From contig NOWV01000018.1 in the NCBI GenBank assembly GCA_003344405.1, positions 186,001-250,000 on the forward strand: a stretch of DNA of 64,000 nucleotides, in the 5' to 3' direction. Below are positions 1-11,624 of the stretch, piece after piece; positions within the stretch are counted from its first letter, which is position 1, and the number at the start of each line of letters is the position of its first letter. The notes beneath the pieces were generated by a model that saw nothing but the letters and a program-made list of their open reading frames with translations, searched no databases and was not told where the DNA came from. Source of the stretch: Trichoplax sp. H2 (Eukaryota; Placozoa; Uniplacotomia; Trichoplacea). Made by a program: the position numbers and the translations under genes.

Positions 1-62
1 TAGATAAGCTTCACCAACCGACAAGAAATCAAGATTCGCAAGAACTTTTACCTAATTTCAAG
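1..62 (+). CDS. possible exon upstream of SHLD2 (partial)
   Basis: Positions 3-62 are open for 20 codons (starting DKLHQP, ending LLPNFK) and end in a clean AAG|GTATGA donor. It could be the last part of the poorly conserved N-terminal region of the SHLD2 gene that follows. It leaves phase 0, whereas the next exon I assign (378) needs one carried base, so either a small exon between them is missing or this is not part of the gene. No family similarity is visible in the 20 residues. Confidence 0.25.
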
Positions 63-377
63 GTATGAAATCTTAATCAAATTAAAAGCAAGAATGTAAC
101 ACTAGCACAATACTGTAAATGTTGATTTAAAGTAGTAACTACTACATCAAGTTAAAAATTGTAATAAAATCTTAAAATGCATTATTCAATTTCACACTAT
201 TACTTTACCTGATATTCAATCGTGCAGTATTGTATATTATCAACCCATGTATATCTTTATAGTATATGTTATACGGTATTACTATTAGGGTATGCTTCTT
301 TCATATAGTAACAAAAGACAACGATTATTTATATACTTCCTATATCACTTCTAAATCTATCTAAATTTCTCCTGCAG

Positions 378-3300
378 ATTTCCAAGATTGCCAATTGTAC
401 CCAAAAGTCTCAATTAGTCAATTTACTGGTAGTAGCACTTCAAGGTGATTGAACAATTAATGTAATTAACCTCAAGTAACATGAAACTTTCTTCTTTCTA
501 GTATAAAAACAAATTACTTTAATAAATACCTTATTTGCAATCCTTTAATTGTCAAATTTTAGTGAATCCAGCTCACGAAATTCAAACTAAATCAGGCAAA
601 AATGTAAGTTTAAGCAATACACCAAGCTTGCTTTTACAGTTAATGTATTAGCTACATAAATAAAATGCTAATTTTAGGCAGGACAGATGATTTTAATTGG
701 ATCTATGCTAGTTGGTGACCCAACTCAGAGTTATTTTAAGGTGAAAAAATAATGCCGTTAATGCAATATAGCAATTATAATAACTATGACTGCTAAGATT
801 CAAACTTCCTAGGCTTCTTTCTACACTTAGATTACACTCTGGAGACAAAATACTGCATGGCTTGAAAGGATAAGCCTCGGAGATATTCTATTACTTGCAG
901 GTTTAGGATCATATTTCATATCGTAGATGGATAATAAAAACTTTATGTCAAAATCTATTTTTTTCGAACCTTTTGTGATTATAAATACGAGAAAAAAATA
1001 ACAGTCGTCTATACTTGCAATTAATACGGATATCTTTTACATATCCTCACTTGATGTAATACTTCAACCCCTAGATTTAGAAGTCGACGAGTGGCGTGGA
1101 AAATATTTTGCTCAAAGTATTCATTCTTCCTGGGTAGTTAACCTTCATAAATGTAGAGATATAACTGGTAAAAGAGGTTAGCTATCAATTTTTCTAATAT
1201 AAATATTATAAGCTAAAATATCAGTGCTCTTCAGGATAGTACAAACCATTTTTAATACAAATCCTCATATATATCGTAAATTCCTTTTTCCAATACTTAG
1301 TTAGACATTATATTCCATCAAAAACCATGGATGATGTTTACACATGGGCATCGAATTACTTGCCACATATATATAATACAAATGATCAATCAACCTTGCA
1401 AGTACAAAGCAAAGGTAATTCACCCTCGTCACTATAGCTATATATGTGTTTCATCTAGTAATTCTAGTAATATCGTCTACCTGATGTTTTGATATTCAAG
1501 GAGAGGTTCAATTTGTTACTTACAAGAGCTTAACTCAGGACGTTGTAGTTCATTTCAAGGCCAAGTTGCTATCGATCAAATGCTATACTAGTAAATAAAT
1601 AAAAGCACTATTTCTACACGTAATGTAAAAATTAACTCGCTCTTTCTTACCAGTTGTTTTATCTTGTATTAATAATGCACTCTAGTTGGAAATGTTACCT
1701 ATCAGTATGAAACTAAGCGCCTCCCAAAAATGGTTGCTAGTAAGTTGAAAATAGTAATAACAGTTCAAATTTTAATTTCGCTCATATTTTCATTCTCTAT
1801 TTTAGCATTAGCGGAATCATCTGTACAAAGAATTAAACTACAACTGTAAGTGAACGATCTTAAGAAATGTTTATGGTGAATATAAATATATCACTTCATA
1901 TATAACTGTATTGCAGTTGGGGCAGACAGGCTAGATGGTTCTCAGAATTAAGAGCTAATATCAATCGAGTTTGGAAGTGGTCCTTTCTACATGTTCACTA
2001 TGATGAGGTTACAGGTAAACCCTCCGTAGACTATTACTTTAGGATACAATTTTGCGTATGATCATATGAACTGGAGGTTTTAAACTGCTGTTGATTATAT
2101 TACCATTCTTACCATCTTATGTATCCCTTAACTAGATAACTACGTACTTAATACAACTCCAATATCTGAAAAATCTTTATTAGATGATAAGTCTTCCGAA
2201 GCAGTAGATATTAATCGAGTATGTTTCGTTGACCATATTACAAATTTACTATTACCAGTCTAATTTATTTCTTTAATATCTGTTTTAGAAATGTGATAAT
2301 TACGGGCTGGAATTACAGAGCATTAAACAAATGTTATCAATATCACTACAATGTACAATAAAACATTGATATATGTTAATTTATTACGCTTGCTATTTTT
2401 TTGAGAAATTTTTTTATGATAATATATCAAATTCTACATGACTACATGCATTCATTCCATCTATCCGTTTATTTTATGATGCAGCTGTCATTATTTTATC
2501 TGCTAATATCAAACTACTCAGGTAATAATATTGTCATTATTTAAATAAATATGAGTACTAGCTTACGTTGTATTCTATATATGTTCGCTATAACCTAACT
2601 TTATTGTGAATTAATATCGCAGGTTTCAAAATAAAAGTGGAAGATATCGTAATATTTCACTCGAAACAAAAGCTTCGTATGAAGACTTGGTATACGCACT
2701 TATAGATTAATAAATTAATCTGCAACTATTTCTCGTTTCCCCTCCTAATCCATACTAAACTCGTCATTAGAGTAAGCAAATGACAAACTTCACTTACGTG
2801 GGATGTTCACTATGCTCGAAAATGCTACCACAAGTAATGCTTCAGGAGGGATAATCTTTTTTAATTAAATTATAATTATCAAGGCGATGTATTACATTAC
2901 TGCCAATTTCAAATATACTTTCTTTAGGATAAGAATGAAGTTTATAAACAATGTGCGCAATGTATCCGTGAAGAGCAGGGTATACAATAAACTAATTTAT
3001 TAATAATATATTAAGCTACTCCTGTAATATTAAATGTTTCTATAATAATCATTATATTTATAGCCTTTATCCCTGCAACCATAACTCGGTGCTACCGGTA
3101 ACGCTAACTTGCACTAAATTATTGATTTGCGTTTTAACAATTATCTCTTCATAAACTATATCCAATACTGCATTAGCATACATTTAAAAGTAATATCAGT
3201 AGTGCATTGTATATTTAATTTTTATATTTTTATTTAATAATTGTCCTAGAGATTTATTGTAATCATAATATACGTAATTCTTTGTTTGATCCATATATCT

Positions 3301-3860
3301 AGGCCGATAACTATAGTCTTAACAGACGGCCAACAAGATGTTAGTCTAACGGCATCAAATGAAGCAATCGTCAAGGTAAAAAATGTAAAATCATTTCTTT
3401 ATAACAAAAGAGTTCAATCGCGTTTAGTACCATTACATCAGTGTATGTTATATAAATTTATCCTATCTTTATAATAATTTTATTCCGAAAATTTAGTTAT
3501 TCTTGAATGTCCCAGCAAATTCCTTAACCAAACGGCTTCATCCGGAATCAAATATAACGGTATGGCTATAGTAATTTTATATTATGATGTACGAGTATAC
3601 AATCGTATTTGCGGTTAAATAATATAAACTTCGTACCTTTCTATGTAAAGATTAAAAAGTTATAATTTTGCTTATGTAACGCCTTTTAATTACATAATCT
3701 TATACACTTTTAGTATGCAGAGGTAATTGCTGATCTTTGTCGACATATGGTGAAATCATGCAACTCGATGAAATTTCGCATTAATTGCACTGTTACTCAA
3801 GATGATAATGGCTTTATAGTTTCACGGCGATACGAACTACATGACGTTATATCACATTAG
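378..3860 (+). CDS. SHLD2: Shieldin complex subunit 2 homologue (FAM35A type), multi-exon
   Basis: In vertebrates SHLD2 is the ssDNA-binding core of shieldin, which acts downstream of 53BP1-RIF1 to protect double-strand ends from resection. Twenty-two exons with matching phases give about 471 residues: 378-428, 563-603, 678-740, 831-900, 1075-1133, 1157-1167, 1235-1275, 1301-1414, 1501-1590, 1686-1739, 1806-1845, 1917-2014, 2136-2218, 2289-2352, 2485-2521, 2623-2689, 2771-2833, 2928-2979, 3064-3097, 3303-3375, 3497-3559, 3714-3860. Family landmarks appear in order: LWRQNTAWLERISLGDILLL, EVDEWRG, LWGRQARWF, then VGCSLC and YKQCAQC (the CxxC pair of the zinc ribbon in the last OB fold), CYRPITIVLTDG, NITYAEVIADL and a terminal SRRYELHDVI. 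This covers the region of the three human OB folds. The vertebrate N terminus that binds SHLD3/REV7 is not seen; it may lie left of the window or be absent. The start is unknown; ATG 1327 has a strong context (ACCATGG) but is internal by homology. The gene is convergent with FAN1. Confidence 0.85.
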
Positions 3861-4142
3861 TAACTTTATAATTCTTAATGTAACTAGCAATAACTAACAT
3901 ATACATTTAATAGTATAATGAATCCGAGTACTTAACCATCTATTACTGAAATTATTATAATGTTATACACTGTATAAACGATATTCAACAGTATGCAAAT
4001 CAAAATATATATACAAGAGTCTCATTATTAAAATGCGACTAAATTTCGTGTATAGTAACCAAATTATTTTGTATATAGTAACCAAAGTAATTTACAATGC
4101 TTTCGATCCAATGGCTAGAATATATAAGCAATAAAAAATTCA
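3861..4142. other. convergent 3' interval SHLD2 / FAN1
   Basis: These 282 bases separate the SHLD2 stop from the FAN1 stop on the opposite strand. No ORF or RNA gene is visible. A + strand AATAAA at 4130-4135 is the only canonical polyadenylation signal I see for SHLD2. It lies against the FAN1 stop codon, so the two transcripts' 3' ends probably overlap. A short near-repeat (GTATAGTAACCAAA, then GTATATAGTAACCAAA) occurs at about 4050-4087. Confidence 0.5.
4130..4135 (+). terminator. candidate polyadenylation signal of SHLD2
   Basis: AATAAA on the + strand 270 bases after the SHLD2 stop and just before the FAN1 stop. This is a canonical hexamer by sequence only. In AT-rich DNA the motif is common, so its use is inferred from position. 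Confidence 0.3.
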
Positions 4143-7100
4143 TTAGCTAGTGATTCTAATATAACTGGTAGTAGAGATTTTGCAATTTATAGTACCTTTC
4201 ACATGGCAAACATCAACATCAATTCCCCAGTTAACAATTCTATCAATCCAGAGTATTTGCTTGGTTGAAAGACGATCGTTCGGCCCTTTTACTTCCGCAA
4301 ACTAATCACGAAAATAGTAACGTGACTATCACCCCATTGAAAGTGCCTAAAATGTAAAAGTACTTACTTTAACTTTTTTCGTCTCTTTATTCCATAAAAC
4401 TAAATCTGGAAGGCCACCTGCTGCAAAGCTCTTAGAAAAACGCTCACATAGATCCGCCAAAATTTCACCACCAAAACATACCGCTAAACTCTACGAATAG
4501 TAGTATTTACTTACTATCGGTTTACAATATTAACTAAATTATGGCAATGTTACTGAAGTTAATATTACTATTATGTGTTTATATTCACCTGAACTTGGGG
4601 TAAACCATTGGGAAATCGTTCCCAGTTAATGCCTACACATATTCTGCCTTCATATCTTGTCCAAGTACTCTTAATCATGTCCTCAATACCCTATAAATAA
4701 TTATTAACAGTGAATGCGCTTTCAATTTTCGTTAATCAATATTTATAATCCTATCGAGCTATCTTACCTGATCATCACTTTCTCTTATTAGTCGTAGCTT
4801 TTCTTCAATTATATCCTTACGGTTCGAATAAAATCCTCCATGCATCAAATCCAAAGGAGCACTCTATAAATGATTATAAACTGGTATTTACTATATCACA
4901 ACTACCTCTTTAATATTAATATTAATCCTACGTGAATTCTAGCAGTTCCCACAAATACCTGAAATGGATGTCGAAAAACATCTGGCACGCCTGGAGTAAA
5001 TAAAATATCCCACATGAGCAACGTGTATAGCGTTGATAATGTCGCACCCTCTGCATGCAAACCATCTGTAAATCCTTCATTATCTAAGTAATGGTATAAA
5101 GCCAATTCCTCAACGGAACAAAGAAAGCTGCAATCTTCACCAGGGCGAATAAATACGGATTTATAACCAGACCCTACTGCCGGGTAAAGACGACCAGTTA
5201 TTGTAATCTGGAAAGTGAGAGAACAGAATTTAATTATTATGGTAAACATTGGTAGGATAAGTTAATGGCCACATTTCAAGATAAGTAATGCATTTTTACT
5301 GATAATATATAAATCGCACATGATTCGCATCTTTCAAGTTGATTTGAGGAATGTCTTGTCTATATATATGAAGTTTCTTATTACTTGGTGAATTACAAAG
5401 TCTAATTCCACGTTGTTGAAGAGCTAGTTTACGTCCTCCTCCAATACATGGATCTACAAGAGCTTCTTTGACGGCATTAAGGCTCTGAGATAAAAGGATT
5501 CAGAGCAAAAATTTGTGAAAAGATTTAACTACTATTCCGTTACAAGGTTTATTATAAATATGAAATCTAACGAATCTGCTGCATTACATACAAGTTCTGG
5601 CTGCTTCAAATGTTGTTCTAGAATTAGAGCTAATCGATCCCACCATTTTCCACGTCGTACGTTACAGAATACTTTCTGTTGTAACAAATATTGCAATTCC
5701 ATGGAAGCTTCCTTGTACATTCGTTTTTTTTCTAATAATCCAATACCCGACGATAAAATCTGGCAGCAAACCCATCCAGGGGTGTATTGCATAAGATAAC
5801 TTGGCAGCTGCCTCCCAATAAAATTCTCATCATTGAGCAAGTCATTGATAATAGACTTGCAATCATCATAAACATCATGATACAACTGTAACGCCGTATC
5901 GACATCTCCTCTAGCAAATGCTTCATTAATATCATAGTACTGTTGTAGCTTGCTATCATATCTAATGAAAATACAAGACATCTTTAGAAAATATACAGAA
6001 AGACTTAATAATCGATATTATGAATGATATTGACTCGCAGGTCCCTTACGTGATAAAATCTTCACGGCATGTAAATACTGGCGTAGGTCGATATATTTCA
6101 TATTCAGGGTATACAAGCCTACCAAAATTTACCATCATCAGTTGCGCCCTATAATGTTGACAAAAGACCATAAAATTAATACTGATACTATTGACCCATA
6201 TCAGTATTACGTACTACCTTATTTAAATTACTTACATTTGAGCATGTCCTCCATTAGCTAAGTCATCGTCATATGTCGCCGACGTAAGAGCAAACAATAA
6301 CGACATACGATTAAAAACACATCGAGGATGCTTCTGTAATCGGATGCACAATCCCAAAACCGATTTCGCTCTACCATTACAAAATGGAAATGTTAATAAC
6401 TCATGTATTCAGTTGCAATGCAGGATTATACCTAAAATAGGAATGCACTGGTAGAAGCATTACCGTTTTATAACACTCCGTGTGATTCCTGATACTCCTT
6501 CCACTTGTTGTCCATATACACCCCTTTGTTGACGACCAAGCTTTTTTAAAGCCTCAATAATATTATTTTTCGATCCAGACTTAACATGGTACATTTTAGC
6601 TAACTTTTTTACTTCTGGGCCAGGTAATAAATTTAAGATATCTTCCATATCGGTCAAGGAGTCGTCTAATTGCAAGAAAATCATTAAATATCAAATTTTA
6701 TTGCTACAGACTAACGAATTCCTTAGAATTAGTACCTACGCAAGAACGGTTGATGCAATTTTTGTTTAAGATCATAAATTCTGTGCACTAATTCTATACC
6801 CTTTAATGTTTAATTTTGTATTGATAACGCATATCTAGTTTAAAGCTAACAGACTGATAGTATAATAACAAAGCTTATTTTTATGTTAATTAGTCCATAA
6901 AATAGCAAAATGAATCCATTAAAAATTTATAGTAGGTAAAATAGTTTGTATGCACGTACTACAAATCATCATTATAAAATTTATTTTACATACCATCTTC
7001 CACTAAACCAGCATTCCTCAATTGCTCGATGTCACTACTAAGATCTTCCCTGATGTCGGGATATTTCAACTTACTGCATTGGAACCAAGTGTATACGCGT

Positions 7101-8704
7101 AAAAATAAACGCACGTATAACTTTTGAGCAGAAACTATAAATCAATTGAAGGACAAGACATGTACGTGCTTGTTAGTAACAAAGGGATGGACTAAATTCG
7201 TGATTGAGCAAAGTTCTTATAAATTTTATTTAAATTGCTATTTGAAAATACCTGATAAATTGTAAAAGCTGTCTACAGCAACTAAATCTTCATCATTAAA
7301 AAGGCAAACATCGTCTTTACAGTTTCGTACTGTCTGGATTATAATGTTAAAGTTACTTAAGTAATACGGCAGGTAAGGCTCTTTTTGAGACGTTTGATGG
7401 GTTTGATCATCGTTTTGTGGAATACCAGCTGGTGCTGAAACAGGTGTAAGTTCTTCCGATTTTTCTACTTTTACCATTGATTGCGGCCCTACATCGATTT
7501 TCTCCTGACTTGCAATTACTACAGCCGTTGACGGGCTTGCACTCTGTATAGAGGATGCAATCTCATTTGTAGATGGCTTTATTACAGTAGGATTAGTTGA
7601 AGTATGACATTCGTCTTGTGCTAATACCTGACAATCTGATTGTTGTATTTTATTCTCCTCCAAGCATACCTGGTTATTTTGACGAGGGCTACTGTTAGAC
7701 ATATCGCTTTGATTACTATATTTTACCTTAGGCTTCATATTCTCTTCCCGAATCGTATTAGTTCTACCACCTCTACCTTTAATGTCAACACCCTTATGGT
7801 TAGCTTTATCTTTAGTAATAACAGATCTACTTGAATCGACTGTTAACGATGGACTTGTGTTCTGTATAGTTGATGTAATCTCATTCGTAGGCGGTGTTAT
7901 CACGATAGAGCTAGTAGAAGTATGATGATCGTCTTGTACTAATACCTGGCAATCTAACTGTTGCGTTTTATCCCCCTCTAAGGATGTTGTGCTGTCTTGC
8001 AACAGGGTTTTATTAGCCATATCGTCATGATTACTGTGTTTACCCTTATATGTTGCTTTAGTCCTATCATCTTTACCTTTAGCGTTAGTAACGCGACGAG
8101 TAATTTTGCTTTTAGCACTAATAGATCTCCTCGAATCAATTGTTGATGACGGACTTGTACATTCCATAAGTGATAAATTCTCCATTCTCGATGATCTCGT
8201 CACCATAAGATCAGTAGAAGTATGACATTTGTCTTTTGCTAACTCCTGATAATCGAATCGCTGCGTGTTATCCTTCTGCAAGCATGCTTGGCTACTCTCA
8301 CAATTAGCTCCATTATCCTGATCGTTATGTTTTAACTTATTCTCTTTCAAAATCGCTTTTGTTTTGTCATCTTTGCCTTGAATGTTAGTAGATCGATTTA
8401 CAGCTTTACCTTTCCTATTGGCAGATACCACTGCATCATCAGTCAGCTGATGATTTTGATGTTTATCAAAATACTTGCTAATTTTAGCCTGTACACGACT
8501 TACAACCGATGCTTGAGCAGGTGAAGGATCTGCAGGTAAATCTTCCTCTGTCAAGTCAATGACCACAACTGATTTATTACTTTCAGATTCTTCATATTTC
8601 CTCTTCCTTTCTTGTTTTAGTTTCAGGCTTAATCGAGTTGAAATTGCCGCCATTGATTGCCAGGTTGATTGCCAAGTGCAGCCTTCGATTTGGTGCGCAG
8701 TCAT
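4143..8704 (-). CDS. FAN1: Fanconi-associated nuclease 1 (structure-specific 5' flap endo/exonuclease)
   Basis: FAN1 cuts flaps and branched DNA in interstrand-crosslink repair. Twelve exons (8704-7252, 7134-6994, 6665-6464, 6370-6236, 6148-6050, 5961-5592, 5484-5320, 5207-4959, 4863-4768, 4690-4589, 4490-4368, 4301-4143) join in phase to 1097 residues (human 1017). The SAP region reads DILNLLPGPEVKKLAKMYHV, followed by a TPR-like helical region containing RGKWWDRLALILEQHLK. The VRR-NUC nuclease domain has HAEGATLSTLYTLLMWD (catalytic Glu), GLPDLVLW and EVKGPNDRLS, which carry the PD-(D/E)xK acidic residues and lysine, so it should be active. The N-terminal 480 residues are one exon with a SUMO-interacting motif (VVVIDLTEE, residues 46-54), a PIP box (QAKISKYF, 72-79) and three internal repeats. 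No CxxC-type UBZ finger is visible, unlike human FAN1. ATG 8704 has an ACCATGA context; ATG 8653 is the alternative. The gene is divergent from PPCDC. Confidence 0.95.
7517..8425 (-). repeat. FAN1: three internal protein repeats in FAN1 exon 1
   Basis: Residues of about 94-195, 196-286 and 287-396 of the FAN1 product align to each other. Shared positions include a basic start (KGKDD in two copies, KGRGG in the third), then a CLxxxxxQxxD-like stretch, QxL followed by an HTST block, and a close of SPSxTxDSxRS. Each unit is about 90-110 residues. The nucleotide copies have drifted, so this is an old tandem duplication. The segments are low-complexity and polar, and probably disordered. Confidence 0.7.
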
Positions 8705-8826
8705 GGTACCGTACAGTACGGTACAGTGTACAGTGTACAGTGTACAGTACTATAGACAAATTGGGCATACTGTACAGTACTGTACAGTACACTGTACAGT
8801 ATACTGTAGTATTGTACAGTACAAAT
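8705..8826. repeat. TACAGTAC / GTACTGTAC palindrome cluster A
   Basis: A dense run of overlapping palindromic units (GTACAGTGTACAGTG, TACAGTACTGTACAG and variants) starts directly at the FAN1 start codon. Both strands read almost the same, and the left and right arms can pair into long hairpins around the spacer at about 8750-8770. The same units occur in clusters B and C of this window. ORFs drawn through the region on both strands are by-products of the repeat. Confidence 0.85.
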
Positions 8827-9111
8827 GGTACGTATGGTCGCATACTTATCTATGGCAATAGAGGTACGCAAACAGGACAATTATGCACGTTAATATCATA
8901 CATTTTCTGAAGGGCTGCGATAATGGTATAAATCTCCAAGGAGAGCAGGATCTTGCCGGATGAATGAGGTAGCAAAGGATCGCCCTGTAATGGCTACTAT
9001 GCTAAATAACTCCAGGATAGTCTTCGATAGAACTGATTTACAACAGGAATCGATAATTTCGTCCTATTTGCTAGCCCCTGTACTATCATAGGAACGGAAC
9101 AGCTCTTTGAG
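8705..9111. promoter_or_regulatory. divergent FAN1 / PPCDC promoter interval
   Basis: These 407 bases lie between the FAN1 start (- strand) and the PPCDC start (+ strand), so they must hold the promoter elements or 5' UTRs of both genes unless a 5' exon lies elsewhere. The FAN1-proximal 120 bases are a palindrome cluster. The remainder (8830-9111) has no conserved element that I recognise. Shared-promoter function is inferred from geometry. Confidence 0.5.
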
Positions 9112-10805
9112 ATGGTAAATTTAATCCTTGGTGTGACTGGCAGTGTGGCGAGTATCAAATTGCCTGTGCTTTTACAAAGTCTACGAGCTGCAGCTGACAA
9201 TGTATGCAATTTTACATAATTAATCTTTTAAATTATCCTTTGAAATGATTCTCATACGGTCTGAGATGTAAATACATACTAACTAAAGGCTGTCTCTTAA
9301 GCTAATAATAGAATTAAAACGTAATTGATATGAAATGACTGATGTTTTCAAATCAGTACTGCCAGCAGTTCTGGATATCATTTAATACGATCAATACTAA
9401 CGTAAACATAAACTCAATTTATACTTTGTACTACCTTCGTCTAGCCTACGAGTAGGAGCTACAAAGGGTACCTTATAGTACTTAGTAGAGCTCTGTAGAC
9501 GATGTCAAAATTAAACTACACAGCGCTCATATTTACTAGTAAAGAATCGAGTAACAAATAACCTTACCACGCCTACAATCTTCAATCATAGCTTTAAATT
9601 TTCTTGTTTGTAAATGAAGCTCATTTTTATACGTAACACTATTAATAAATCGATGAATTAACTTGATAGAACATGGAGGTAATATTATACTTTAATTGAC
9701 TTTAAAATAGATCGAAATTAAAATTATTGCTACGACTCATTCCTTCCATTTTTTCGATCAACTATCCATTGATGCAAATATTTATAATGACGACGATGAA
9801 TGGCAGGTAACATAAGACAGATTGACTATCGTAACGTGGATGTCGCAACAATTTCCACAAGTTTAAGACACGACCTAAAATAATGAATGTGATTGTCATC
9901 TATTTGCATTAGTCCTTATCATGATGGCATCTCTTAGAGCTTTTTTCTTATAGATAGAAACAATTTATTATCATGTATAAGTAGTAATCATCCATTCTAC
10001 GCATCTATTGTATAACTTGATTTTGCAATCTTCCAGGCATGGAAACAGAAAGGTGATCCAGTCTTGCACATTGAGGTGAAAGTAACATTATAGAAGGATA
10101 ACATAGTGACAAGGATCGAACTGAAATAGTTCGTATTGACTTGTAATAATGTTTGATCTGCCCTTGCAACATAATTAGTTACGAAAATGGGCCGATATAA
10201 TGTTAATTGCACCATTAGACGCCAACACACTTGCAAAGATAGCCAACGGAATCTGTGATAATCTCTTAGTAAGACGTGCTCTATATTAGTTATAAATTAT
10301 ATACGGATATAATTTTATACTATTACAATTTAATTCAATATCTACAGTATGTATAAACATATAAATTCAATGCCATTCTAATCGCATCACAAATTATATT
10401 ATCAGTATTTAACCCTATTTACTGAGAAGAGATGCATGTGTTATATCTTCCATTTATGTGCATGTCTTATTACATGACAGACTTGCTTGATGAGAGCCTG
10501 GGATTTGAAACGACCAGTCATTTTCTGTCCAGCTATGAATACTCATATGTGGAAACATCCAATAACTAGTAATCATATAGCGATATTGAAAAATTTTGGA
10601 TACATTGAAGTCGAACCAATTGAGAAACGACTGGCATGTGGTGATACTGGTATTATACATTATGTCGCTAATCAACTTATTAACTTGAACTGTTTTAAGG
10701 TAACTTCTTTAATTTTTTCTACTAGGCATTGGTGCGATGGCTGATATCGAAAAAATTGTTGCAGTCGTTATGGATATCTTATCACAGCTAGACACAATAC
10801 GATAG
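9112..10805 (+). CDS. PPCDC: Phosphopantothenoylcysteine decarboxylase
   Basis: A flavoprotein that decarboxylates 4'-phosphopantothenoyl-L-cysteine to 4'-phosphopantetheine in coenzyme A synthesis. Six exons close in phase: 9112-9201, 9711-9806, 10037-10075, 10179-10268, 10481-10649, 10726-10805. They encode about 187 residues, the usual size for the single-domain animal enzyme. The N terminus has LGVTGSVASIKLP (FMN-binding), then DDDEWQAW, LRKWADIMLIAPLDANTLAKIANGICDNLL, and the substrate-binding PAMNTHMWKHP motif, then LACGDTG. The catalytic-loop Cys (LACGDTG) and His (in the THSFHFF region) are kept. The start is the first ATG of an exon whose frame is closed upstream by TGA. The gene is divergent from FAN1 and convergent with KXD1. 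Confidence 0.93.
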
Positions 10806-11624
10806 CAAATGAGTTGTGTATAAGAAATGATTGAATTGTTTCAACTACTAGGATGAAACATAGGCAAAAATATCTATTGTCATGGAACTAAGATAATGTA
10901 CTAATATTTTAACTTTGATAGACAATCAAATCTTGTATCCGATACTAGTGAATGTAATTTTCTTTTCCTCCACTTAGTAGTTTTAAATTGCGTGCATTTC
11001 TTAATAATCTGAGATACGTTTATTGAATTACCTGTGGTTGCAAACTATAAGACATAATTTATTTATAAAATGACGCCTAAGAAATTGATTAGAATTTAGT
11101 CAAGATCTATTACAGTGCGGAGAAATGGAATTTCATTCATTTTCTGCAATACTTATTTAGATTGAATTAGATATCTTACAAGTTTTTTTACAGCAATTAT
11201 CCTCAAAACAGCATAAAATACTATCACATATTCTATAATATCTTGCAATAGACGATATACAACAAAAGTTGGAATAGCAAATATCTTTATAACGAAGTAT
11301 ACACTCTGATAATATTCTAAAAATTACAAATGCCTAATATTATTATATATTCTAATAAAATAGTCTATTTTGTGTCACTATCTCAGGAATAAGTCAATGC
11401 TAATGTACTCCGAAAACTATGCTCATTGTCATGTAGATTCTTCATAAGAAATTGCGGAAACATAGTTTAGTAGCAATTTTCACGCTTACAGATATTGTAG
11501 TTTAAGCTTCCAAAGAAGTATTATTCACCAATATCTTCACTAAAACTTGCTTCCCCATAAATCTTGTATTCAGCAGCTAACCGATAAAACCGAATGATGA
11601 TAAAATAAATAAATTGCTATAACT
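10806..11624. other. intergenic, PPCDC / KXD1 convergent 3' ends
   Basis: AT-rich DNA between two stop codons. No ORF, RNA gene or repeat could be supported. Several A-rich hexamers resembling polyadenylation signals exist on both strands, but none stands out. Confidence 0.4.

Noticed and set aside
1327-1414. ATG at 1327 with strong Kozak context as the SHLD2 start
   Set aside because: Upstream exons encode the first OB-fold region in phase, so this Met is internal; it could still serve as an alternative start.
8559-8910. Overlapping ORFs on both strands across 8.56-8.91 kb with Tyr/Val/Gln-rich products
   Set aside because: They are translations of the TACAGTAC palindromes and the FAN1 5' end; both strands are open for the same trivial reason and no family is recognisable.
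8997-9209. 70-codon ORF on the - strand
   Set aside because: Antisense shadow of PPCDC exon 1, which is firmly identified on the + strand.
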